NCBI GenBank assembly: GCA_934503195.1
Contig: CAKSVM010000024.1
Location: 1-38,507 of the forward strand
Direction: 5' to 3'
Length of the DNA stretch: 38,507 bases
Origin: an uncultured Eubacteriales bacterium
GTDB lineage: Bacteria; Bacillota; Clostridia; Oscillospirales; CAG-272
Shown piece by piece: positions 15,360 to 23,068 of the stretch; the stretch's first letter is position 1, and the number at the start of each line of letters is the position of its first letter. Made by a program: the position numbers and the translations under genes. The notes beneath the pieces are model-generated. The model saw only the letters and a program-made list of their open reading frames with translations. It was not told where the DNA came from and did no database searches.

Positions 15360-17957
15360 ATGCCCAGGATGAAAAAAGAAAAGCACGCGCCCGGATTTTT
15401 CCGGAACAAAAGCGGTTCGGCCGGATCGATAACGGTACTCGTGACCTTGATACTCGTGCCGACGATCGTCGTGAACGCCTTCTTTGTCGATATCGCCAGA
15501 CTCAAGCTCTGGTCGAATCAGGCGGTAATGACGGCCGACAACTACGGCGAGGGAGTTCTCACGGTCTATGACAATATTCTCAAAGAACTATACGGACTCT
15601 TCGCCGTCTCGCAGAGCACCGAGGGAAAAAAGGCCATAGACGAGCTTGACGGCTACATAAAAAGCTCGTTCAACCCGAACGAAAGCACGATAACATGGAA
15701 GCACGGCGCGGCCTTCGGCACGACAAGCTACAGCGGCTTCATGCCCTACAGCGGCGCGGAAATCGAACTCAAATGGGAGCCTGAACAGAACGCCAATCTC
15801 GCGAACAACCGCGTTTTAAGCACTCAGATCGGCGATTTCATGCGTTTTCGGATAGTTCAGGCCATGTCCGGCGCGGGCGAGGGAATCCTTGAGGCGTGGG
15901 ACGAGGTCAAAAATATCGCCGGAAACGCCGCGGCTCTCAAAGACAAGCGCGAGCTTGACAAGAAGATAAACGATCTCTTTGACGCCGTCAAGGCCTTCTA
16001 TTATCTCGCGAGAGACGCCGCGGAATATCCCGATTACATAAATAACGTAAATCACGCGAGAGCCGCCGCGTACGACAAGATACGCGAGATCGGCGAATCG
16101 GAATCGCTTGAAACCTATATAGAATACACCGAAAATTCCGACGCGATTCTTCAGGCCGCGCTTCACAAGGCCGAGCTTGAAAATCCGAGCGGCTCGAACG
16201 GCGACGATCAGATTCCGCCGCTCACCGAGGAGGAGGAACGACTCCTTGAAATCAAGGAGAGATACGACAACGACCCCGACGCCCGGAAAAACGTCCTCCA
16301 GCACAAATTCCTTGACGCCTACACTCCGCTGACCGACGCGATCGCGGCCGGACCGATAAACTTCGACAACTTCGAGACCTACGGTTCAAGACTCGAAGCG
16401 GCCGCCGACCAGATCAAAAGCTCCTACAGCAAGGTCAAGGACAAACTCGACGAGCTTGAAAGCACACTGAATTCCGAATCGGTCTCTCAGACCCTTAAGG
16501 ACGGAATCACAGAGGATATCGAAACGATAAAGAAGGCGATCCCCGACACCGAAAGAGGCGCGGATCCCTATTACCGGCTTCTCGACGAGTTCCGTAACAC
16601 GAACAAGAGCGCGGCGAGAAACACGCACCTCAACTATGTCTTCAACAGCGAGGCGAAGGACACCGCCGAGGACTGCGTCCGCGACATGAGACAGCGCGCC
16701 GCGAAATATCTTGAGGGCGAGACCGTGGAGACGAACAATCAGGTCGGAAACATAAATTCTTCAAGCTACAACAACTTCAAATTCGACACCGGGTCGAAAA
16801 ACCTCTACGACAACCTCGCCACCCTCTTTGAGGAGACAAGCAATGATTCCAAGGAATCAAACCGCAAGAAAAAGGCCGCCGAGGACAAGACCGCGGAGGT
16901 CGAGGAAACTCTCAGCGGCAAGGAAAGCACCGACGCGCGCGACATTCCCGAGACCTTCTCGATGGGAACCGATTCCGGAATCGCGGACAATCTCACGATA
17001 AACCGCCTCATCGACACGATCGCCGATCTCTTTGACGCCGACAGCCTCGGCGACGGCGCGAACAAGGCTCTGCTGAATTTCTACACCGTCGCGTATGATT
17101 TCTCGATGTTTTCGAGCCGTGTGACGAATGTCGAAAAGAAGTCTCCGGGTTCGTCCGGCTCGTCGGGTTCAGGCTCGGATTCGTCGGAGCAGACAAAGAC
17201 CGCCGCCGAGTCGCTGACCGGATACACAATGTCAAAGGAGATCAATTACCTCTACAAAGCCGAGCTTGAATATATCTTCGGCGGACACAAATCCTCGGCC
17301 GACAATCTCGCCGAGGTGCGCAACAAGATCCTGACCTTCCGCGCGATCTGCAATTTCGTCGCATCGTACCAGATAAAAGCGATAGACACGCCTATCCGCA
17401 CGGCCGGAAAAGCCGCGTCCGCGGTGAATCCGCTCCTAGGAATCGTCGTCGAGGCCGCGCTGAGACTCGCGGTCGTCGCGGTCGAGTCGGCCGCCGACTG
17501 GAACGCGCTCAAGGACGGCGACGCGGTCTGCGTCACAAAGGACTCGGTAGACGATCTCACGGCGTTCGATTCGATAAAGGATCTGATCGGCGAGGACAAT
17601 TCCTCGTCCTCATCATCCGGCGAAAAGAAGAAGTTCAAACTCGATTACGAGCAGTATCTCATGGTGCTGATCGTCTTCCTGACGCCCGGCGACACGATCG
17701 CCACGCGGACGGGAAATCTCATCGAACTCAATGTCAACACCGTCAAGCAGAAAATCAGCGAAAGCGGAGTTCTGACAAATCTTGAATTCGCGCTTAAGGA
17801 CGCCGTGACCGCTGTTAAGGCGACTGCTTCGGTTCAGCTCGACTTCGCGATAATGCCGAAGGACATGGCAAAATTATTCCTTGACGAAAACGATTACGAT
17901 GATCTCGGGAAATATGAGAAGAACGAATACGTCTTCCACGTTTCCAGAAGCTACTGA
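15360..17957 (+). CDS. Large TadG-like protein (DUF5702 type)
   Basis: An 865-residue protein with one N-terminal transmembrane helix (SAGSITVLVTLILVPTIVV, about 20-41) followed by VDIARLKLWSNQA, the pattern of TadG-like proteins encoded beside TadE in Firmicutes. The long extracytoplasmic part is largely helical and coiled-coil-prone (many E/K/D heptads at 200-290, 340-410 and 490-530), with a Ser/Gly-rich linker near 598-612 and hydrophobic helices around 690-720. No enzymatic motif is seen. It probably sits at the base or tip of the pilus as a scaffold or adhesin. GGGAG precedes the ATG. I believe the C-terminal part matches DUF5702, but only a profile search can confirm that. Confidence 0.75.
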   Translation: MPRMKKEKHAPGFFRNKSGSAGSITVLVTLILVPTIVVNAFFVDIARLKLWSNQAVMTADNYGEGVLTVYDNILKELYGLFAVSQSTEGKKAIDELDGYIKSSFNPNESTITWKHGAAFGTTSYSGFMPYSGAEIELKWEPEQNANLANNRVLSTQIGDFMRFRIVQAMSGAGEGILEAWDEVKNIAGNAAALKDKRELDKKINDLFDAVKAFYYLARDAAEYPDYINNVNHARAAAYDKIREIGESESLETYIEYTENSDAILQAALHKAELENPSGSNGDDQIPPLTEEEERLLEIKERYDNDPDARKNVLQHKFLDAYTPLTDAIAAGPINFDNFETYGSRLEAAADQIKSSYSKVKDKLDELESTLNSESVSQTLKDGITEDIETIKKAIPDTERGADPYYRLLDEFRNTNKSAARNTHLNYVFNSEAKDTAEDCVRDMRQRAAKYLEGETVETNNQVGNINSSSYNNFKFDTGSKNLYDNLATLFEETSNDSKESNRKKKAAEDKTAEVEETLSGKESTDARDIPETFSMGTDSGIADNLTINRLIDTIADLFDADSLGDGANKALLNFYTVAYDFSMFSSRVTNVEKKSPGSSGSSGSGSDSSEQTKTAAESLTGYTMSKEINYLYKAELEYIFGGHKSSADNLAEVRNKILTFRAICNFVASYQIKAIDTPIRTAGKAASAVNPLLGIVVEAALRLAVVAVESAADWNALKDGDAVCVTKDSVDDLTAFDSIKDLIGEDNSSSSSSGEKKKFKLDYEQYLMVLIVFLTPGDTIATRTGNLIELNVNTVKQKISESGVLTNLEFALKDAVTAVKATASVQLDFAIMPKDMAKLFLDENDYDDLGKYEKNEYVFHVSRSY

Positions 17958-17968
17958 CGGAGGACTTA

Positions 17969-18802
17969 ATGAAAATGAAACGGAATCCAGACAGCGAGTC
18001 CGGAATGATGGTCGTCGAGGCGGTCATCGGCTTCACGGCCTTCATAATGGTCTGCCTCGGGATAGTTTTTCTGACAAACATCTTCATTCTCCACAACCGC
18101 GTTCAGTTCGCGATAAACTCGGCAGCGCACGAGATCGCGTCGTATTCCTACGTCTACAGCGCGTTTTCGCTCAAGGACGCCGAAGATCAGGTGGAAAAGG
18201 ACGGAGAGAAGTACACAAAGCCGATCGACGATACCGCCTATCAGGTCGTCGACACGATAAACAAGCTGAACCGGACGCTTGACAGCATAAACGGCGTCGT
18301 TTCATCGGGAGACGATATCACAGTCTCGCGCGAGACTCTCGATAAGCTCGGTGAGATAAAGGACAACGCTTCCTCGACGGTAAGCTCGGGAAAGGAATCG
18401 GCCTCGATGATCGCGGGGCTTTTCAAGGATCCGAAATCCTTCGTGACCGGAATGGTCTTTATCGGCGTCTCGGGACTCGATTATGAGCTTAAAAAGCTGG
18501 TTGGAAGCACGGCCGCTGGCGCGCTCTCCGAAAAATATCTGAAATTCTTCGACCGCGGCGCGGACGATTATCTGAAAAGCTTCGGAGTCGTCGGCGGATA
18601 TTCAGGACTCGATTTCGGCGGGTCGAGCGTCTTCTGCGACGATTCGGGCAAGCGGATTGTCGACATAGTCGTCGAGTACGACGTCGATTTCAGCTTCATT
18701 GACTTTGTCTTCCCGTCAAGACTCGTACACGTCGTTCAGCGCGTCTCGGTCTGCGGATGGGTTGACGGCGACGGACTCAAGGTCGGGGTGGGCGGAAAAT
18801 GA
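17969..18802 (+). CDS. Second TadE/TadF-like pseudopilin
   Basis: A 277-residue protein with MKMKRNPDSESG, then MMVVEAVIGFTAFIMVCLGI. Gly12 with Glu17 at +5 gives a clear prepilin cleavage site. The rest is extracytoplasmic, with a coiled stretch (about 95-140) and a beta-rich C-terminal part ending in RVSVCGWVDGDGLKVG. GGAGG stands 5 bp before the ATG. Together with the 14674 gene it brackets the TadG-like protein, as in many tadEFG blocks. It overlaps the peptidase gene by 4 bp (ATGA). Confidence 0.8.
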   Translation: MKMKRNPDSESGMMVVEAVIGFTAFIMVCLGIVFLTNIFILHNRVQFAINSAAHEIASYSYVYSAFSLKDAEDQVEKDGEKYTKPIDDTAYQVVDTINKLNRTLDSINGVVSSGDDITVSRETLDKLGEIKDNASSTVSSGKESASMIAGLFKDPKSFVTGMVFIGVSGLDYELKKLVGSTAAGALSEKYLKFFDRGADDYLKSFGVVGGYSGLDFGGSSVFCDDSGKRIVDIVVEYDVDFSFIDFVFPSRLVHVVQRVSVCGWVDGDGLKVGVGGK

Positions 18803-19434
18803 GACTCATTATCTCCTCGCTTCTCGTCGGCGCGATCTGCGCTGTCGGATGCCTGCTCGCCTTCGCGGCAGCGAAAAAGACAAGCTTTGTCGAGGAATGG
18901 CTGACGCGGAAAATGATCGCTATGTCGGTCGTCTCGGGGATTTTATGCGGAATTGCGGCGTTTCTTCACGAAAAATCTGCCGCCGCACAGCTTCTTGACA
19001 TTCTGCTCGTCGTCTTCATGACGCTTCTCGCATTCATTGACATCGAAAAGCATATCGTTCCGAACCGGATACTCTTCGTGGCACTTATCTGCTTTTTCGC
19101 GGTCGCGGGTACCGCGGTGATCGCCGATATTGAGGCGGGACTCAGAATCATATTCACGTCGCTCGCGGGAGCTTTGTTCTGTGGCGTCGTCTTCCTGCTC
19201 TGCTACCTGATCTCGCGTCACCAGCTCGGCGGCGGAGACGTAAAGCTCTCGTTCGTGATGGGGCTTTATCTTGGCGGCGCGCGGGTCGTCTCCGCGCTTG
19301 TCGTCGGAATGCTTCTCTGCCTCGCTTACTCGCTCATTAAGCTGGCGCGGAAGAAGATCACCGTAAAGGACGGCGTTCCGCTTGTTCCCTTCCTCTTTAT
19401 CGGAACTCTCGCGACGCTTGTATTCACCGCGTAA
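18799..19434 (+). CDS. A24 prepilin peptidase (TadV/CpaA type), peptidase domain only
   Basis: A 211-residue integral membrane aspartyl protease. The two catalytic aspartates are present: Asp81 in AFIDIEKHIVPN and Asp147 in GGGDVKLSFVMG. About six membrane helices are predicted. It lacks the N-terminal cysteine-rich methylase region of PilD-type enzymes, which is normal for the Tad branch; that region is encoded separately at 29865-30323. It should cleave the Flp prepilin and the two TadE-like proteins after Gly at the cytoplasmic face. Confidence 0.9.
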   Translation: MRLIISSLLVGAICAVGCLLAFAAAKKTSFVEEWLTRKMIAMSVVSGILCGIAAFLHEKSAAAQLLDILLVVFMTLLAFIDIEKHIVPNRILFVALICFFAVAGTAVIADIEAGLRIIFTSLAGALFCGVVFLLCYLISRHQLGGGDVKLSFVMGLYLGGARVVSALVVGMLLCLAYSLIKLARKKITVKDGVPLVPFLFIGTLATLVFTA

Positions 19435-19460
19435 ACAATTTTTGCGAAAGGGATAGTCCA

Positions 19461-20828
19461 ATGAAATCAAAACAACTCCTCCTCATCGTACTGATTCTGG
19501 CCGCGCTTATAGCCGCGTGGATGGTGGTGCTCGGCTCGGACAAATCCGAGGAACAGGCCGCGCTGCAAGCTGAACTTGTAGAAAAGGCCGACGCTTTCGC
19601 CGGAAAAGAGCTTTATGTCCGCGCGATTCCGCTCTATTCAAAGGCTCTTTCCTACAGCACTGATCAGAACGACGCGATCTATGACAGGCTACTCGACTGC
19701 TATCTTAGTTCCGGCGACGAAGACAGCTTCGTCTCGCTTGTCGAAAACCGCGTCTCAAAGAAGAAGGCCAACGCCGACACCTGCCTGAAAGCCGCGGAAA
19801 TTCTCGTCTCGTATGACGACTTCAAGGAAGCCGAAACGCTTCTCATCGACGCCTACGACTACCTTGACGGCGAGGAGGCCGAAAAGATCCGCGAGTACTA
19901 TGAAACCTTCCGCTACAGCTACAATATGCGGGTCACGGATTTTGACGCGATAATCACGTGCGCCAACCAGTCGATCCTCCCCGCGAGAAACGGCACAAAA
20001 TATTGTTATATCTCACCGAGCGGGTACGATCTCTTCAAGTCGACCTATGACTCGGTCACGCGCTTCAATAATAACGGCGTCGCGGTGGTGAAGAACGACG
20101 GAAAATATTACGCGATAAACACCGACGGCGTGAAATACTCGATCGACGAGACCGGGGTCGAGGCCGTGTCGGATCTCACGGACAACTACATAATCGCGCA
20201 AAAGGACGAAAAATACGGATTCTACGACATTGATTTCAATCCCGTGGCAGAGGATCTGAAATTCGACCGGATAATTGTCGGCGGCGTTGGCAACTGGGCC
20301 GTGCAGTCGGGCGAAAAATGGGCGTTTCTCGATCCTTCGGGAACCGATCTCACCGGACCGAAATTTGAGGACGTCGCGCAGAACTCGGAATGCAACGCGT
20401 TCGTTTATATGACGGTCACAAAGGACGGAAAATCGGTCACTTCCCCGGTAGCGGCGGTAAAGGAATCGGGCAGATGGTATCTTGTCGACGAAACCGGAGC
20501 GCATATCACCGAAAAGAGCTTCGACTGCGCCGCGGCTCCCGAGAGCGACGGATATATCGCGGTACTCGGCGAGAACGGAAAGTGGGGCTTCATAAACACC
20601 GACGGAGAGCTTGTGATCGATTATAAATTCCACAGTGCCGAGTCGTTCTCAGACAATCTCGCCGCCGTCAGAGTCGACGAGAACGGAAAATGGGGCTATA
20701 TAAACCGCGCCGGGGATGTTGTGATCGAGGCGAAATTCGACTGGACGGCCCCCTTTAAGAACGGCATGGCGATTGCCGGATACAACGGCAAGACCGCGAT
20801 ACTCGAACTTGAACTCTATTCGGAATAA
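19461..20828 (+). CDS. Membrane-anchored TPR and WG-repeat protein
   Basis: A 455-residue protein with an N-terminal membrane anchor (MKSK, then LLLIVLILAALIAAWMVVL, 5-24), TPR-like helical pairs (about 35-150: AFAGKELYVRAIPLYSKAL, LLDCYLSSGDEDSF, AAEILVSYDDFKEAETLL), and a C-terminal half of WG beta repeats (about 175-450), clearest at KWAFLDPSGTDLTGPKFEDV, KWGFINTDGELVIDYKF and KWGYINRAGDVVIEAKF. WG repeats are typical of secreted or surface proteins and presumably mediate binding. The positively charged N-terminus predicts that the repeats face outward. AAAGGGA lies 8 bp before the ATG. It links the pilus genes to the signalling genes. Confidence 0.85.
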   Translation: MKSKQLLLIVLILAALIAAWMVVLGSDKSEEQAALQAELVEKADAFAGKELYVRAIPLYSKALSYSTDQNDAIYDRLLDCYLSSGDEDSFVSLVENRVSKKKANADTCLKAAEILVSYDDFKEAETLLIDAYDYLDGEEAEKIREYYETFRYSYNMRVTDFDAIITCANQSILPARNGTKYCYISPSGYDLFKSTYDSVTRFNNNGVAVVKNDGKYYAINTDGVKYSIDETGVEAVSDLTDNYIIAQKDEKYGFYDIDFNPVAEDLKFDRIIVGGVGNWAVQSGEKWAFLDPSGTDLTGPKFEDVAQNSECNAFVYMTVTKDGKSVTSPVAAVKESGRWYLVDETGAHITEKSFDCAAAPESDGYIAVLGENGKWGFINTDGELVIDYKFHSAESFSDNLAAVRVDENGKWGYINRAGDVVIEAKFDWTAPFKNGMAIAGYNGKTAILELELYSE

Positions 20829-20842
20829 AGGAGAAAAAACAA

Positions 20843-22273
20843 ATGAATATCCTGCAAGACTCAAATGTTTCGATCGTCAACTCGGCAAGAGCGGATTATC
20901 TCCGCGTCAAATGCCCGGATGAGGGCAAGATCGACCGAATCGCGCTGAATGTGATGCTCGAAGACCGCCCGCCATTCCTCATGCCCGTACAGCCGAGTAT
21001 AATGAACGATCTGGTGACGCTGAGTTATCAGCTCACGGTCGGAGAGGCGATAAACAGTGGACTACAGGGCAAAAGCCTCTCAAAGAGCGAATATCTGAAG
21101 CTCGCGGCTTCGCTTCTGACGCCCTTCCAGACCTGCCGCGAATGGTTCCTTGACTATCACAATCTCATAATCGACCCGCGTTTCATAATCCGCGACCGGA
21201 TCTCGGGTTCATATCTCTTCATTTATATTCCCTACGCCGATTTTGAAAGCGGGGATGACGAGATACTCGAATTTTTTCGAAGGACGCTTATAAAGATCGA
21301 CATAAGCGACGACGCCGTTTTCCAGACCCGCATAATGCGCTATCTCACATCGGAATTTTCGCTGGACGGACTGAACGAGCTTATAAAGCGCGAATTCGAA
21401 AATCCCACTCCGGCGGTTCAGAGACCGACTCAGACGACCGAAACTCCGCGTCAGCCCGTAAAGCCCACGCCGGCTCCCGAACAGCCAAAGCCGGCCGAAA
21501 AGCCGCAGACTCCGGCCGTGACAAAGAAAGACACCGAAAAAACCGAAAAGCGTCCCGAGAGACCCGCGCACGAAAGGGAAACGAATCAGAGATCCGGATT
21601 CTTCGATTTTCTGATTAACAGAAGGAGAAACGATCCATTTGCCGACATGATACAGTCAGACGAGGTGAAATCCGATGGAGTCAAGTCAGACGATCTCGAC
21701 GCGCTTTTTGGCGGAAAGGAAAATGTGAAGAAGCCCGAAAAAAAGGCGCAGGAAGCAAAGTCCGGACTCTTTAAGCAGTCAAAGCCGACCGCGAAAGCCC
21801 CGTCGTCGGCCGAGGAGAGAGTCAAACCGCTGAAGCAGACTCAGGATCCGCCGCGCCCGATCGAGGTCGACACCGGATACGGCGCGTCCGAGGAGACGAA
21901 CATCGGCGGATTCGAGGCGCGCGACGAGCTTCAGCTGATCGACTCCAGATTTGAGGGCGCACCAGAGCTGATTCCGCTCGACTTCAAATCCGGATCCGCG
22001 ATAATCGGCCGCCGCAATTCCGAGTCGAAGCCCGATATCGAGTTTCCCGATAACTGCAAGGGCGTCGGACGCAGACACGCCCGCATAACCCGCAAAAAGG
22101 ACGGCGGATACACTATCTGCGATCTTGGTTCGCAGTACGGAACCCTTATTGACGGTCAGCGTCTCACTCCGAATCTCGAATATGAGCTCCGCGACGGAAT
22201 GACACTCGTCTTTGTCGAGGACCGTAAAATCCGCTATCGCGTGGTTCTGGCGGGCGGATCGGATATTCTCTGA
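20843..22273 (+). CDS. DUF6382-FHA domain protein
   Basis: A 476-residue cytoplasmic protein. Residues 1-185 match the DUF6382 pattern as I know it from FHA proteins of Clostridia. A Pro/Lys/Glu-rich linker follows (about 190-370), then an FHA domain (about 375-476): SAIIGRRNSESKPDIEF, GVGRRHARI (407-415), ICDLGSQYGTLIDGQRL. FHA domains read phosphothreonine. Here the usual Ser of the SRxH loop is Gly409 and the usual Asn of SxNGT is Tyr432, while Arg390/391, His412 and the Gly-Thr pair are kept, so ligand binding may be altered. It is encoded 2 bp before a PP2C phosphatase and just before a Ser/Thr kinase, which strongly suggests it is the effector of that pair. AAGGAG precedes the ATG. Confidence 0.85.
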   Translation: MNILQDSNVSIVNSARADYLRVKCPDEGKIDRIALNVMLEDRPPFLMPVQPSIMNDLVTLSYQLTVGEAINSGLQGKSLSKSEYLKLAASLLTPFQTCREWFLDYHNLIIDPRFIIRDRISGSYLFIYIPYADFESGDDEILEFFRRTLIKIDISDDAVFQTRIMRYLTSEFSLDGLNELIKREFENPTPAVQRPTQTTETPRQPVKPTPAPEQPKPAEKPQTPAVTKKDTEKTEKRPERPAHERETNQRSGFFDFLINRRRNDPFADMIQSDEVKSDGVKSDDLDALFGGKENVKKPEKKAQEAKSGLFKQSKPTAKAPSSAEERVKPLKQTQDPPRPIEVDTGYGASEETNIGGFEARDELQLIDSRFEGAPELIPLDFKSGSAIIGRRNSESKPDIEFPDNCKGVGRRHARITRKKDGGYTICDLGSQYGTLIDGQRLTPNLEYELRDGMTLVFVEDRKIRYRVVLAGGSDIL

Positions 22274-22275
22274 AA

Positions 22276-23055
22276 ATGAGACATTCCCGGATAATTCCGG
22301 CGGCTTTCACCGACCGCGGCGGCTTCCGGATGACAAATCAGGACGCAATCCTCTCGCTCGCCAATCCGGACGGCGATATGGCACTCGGAATCTGCTGCGA
22401 CGGAATCGGCGGGCTTGAGAGGAGCGAGGAGGCGTCGGGACTCATAACCGACCTCGCGCGCGGGTGGTTTCACTACCTCTGTGGCTGGGTCGATCCCGGA
22501 AAAGCCGACGCCGACACAATCTTTCTGCATTTTCTCGACGCCGCCGAGAGCTGGAACGAACGGCTCTTCGTCTACGCGAGGGAGAACTCGATCCGCACCG
22601 GAACGACCTTTTCCGGGATCCTCACGATAGGCGAAAGCTGCGGATTCATAAACGTCGGCGACAGCCGGATATATCTCTTCTCCCCCGGCAAAGGCCTCCG
22701 TCAGCTGACCGTCGACGATACCCGCGCCGAAATGTATGACGGACGGATAAAGAATTATCTGACCGATTTCTTCGGAAAGCGCGAAAATCTCGGCCGCGGC
22801 ATCGGAAAAGTGACGCTTGATGACGATGAAATGGTTATCTTCTGCACCGACGGATATTACCATAATTTCACATATGACGACGCGGTGTATCTCTACTCCG
22901 GCGTGGTAAGCGGAGGCGACGCCGGAAAGCTATGCGAAGAGTCGGCACTACAGATGATTAACCGCGGCGAAACCGACAATATTTCGCTCGGAATAATTTT
23001 CAGGGACACAAAGCCGAAGAGCCGCGACCGGCGTATTTTCGGCATTTTCGGATGA
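22276..23055 (+). CDS. PP2C-type serine/threonine phosphatase
   Basis: A 259-residue cytoplasmic PPM-family phosphatase. Motifs in order: NQDAIL (Asp23), ICCDGIGG (Asp42, metal), TGTTFSGIL, INVGDSRIYLF, FCTDGYYHN (metal), and GETDNISLGII (metal). All metal-binding aspartates are present, so it should be active and dephosphorylate the kinase and its targets. It has no membrane segment. The 2-bp gap after the FHA gene suggests coupled translation. The basic tail (PKSRDRRIFGIFG) is short. Confidence 0.9.
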   Translation: MRHSRIIPAAFTDRGGFRMTNQDAILSLANPDGDMALGICCDGIGGLERSEEASGLITDLARGWFHYLCGWVDPGKADADTIFLHFLDAAESWNERLFVYARENSIRTGTTFSGILTIGESCGFINVGDSRIYLFSPGKGLRQLTVDDTRAEMYDGRIKNYLTDFFGKRENLGRGIGKVTLDDDEMVIFCTDGYYHNFTYDDAVYLYSGVVSGGDAGKLCEESALQMINRGETDNISLGIIFRDTKPKSRDRRIFGIFG

Positions 23056-23068
23056 TAAGGCGGAATCC

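Noticed and set aside
18799..19434. Peptidase gene broken by loss of its N-terminal domain
   Set aside because: Tad-type A24 peptidases normally lack that domain; both catalytic Asp residues and all helices are present.
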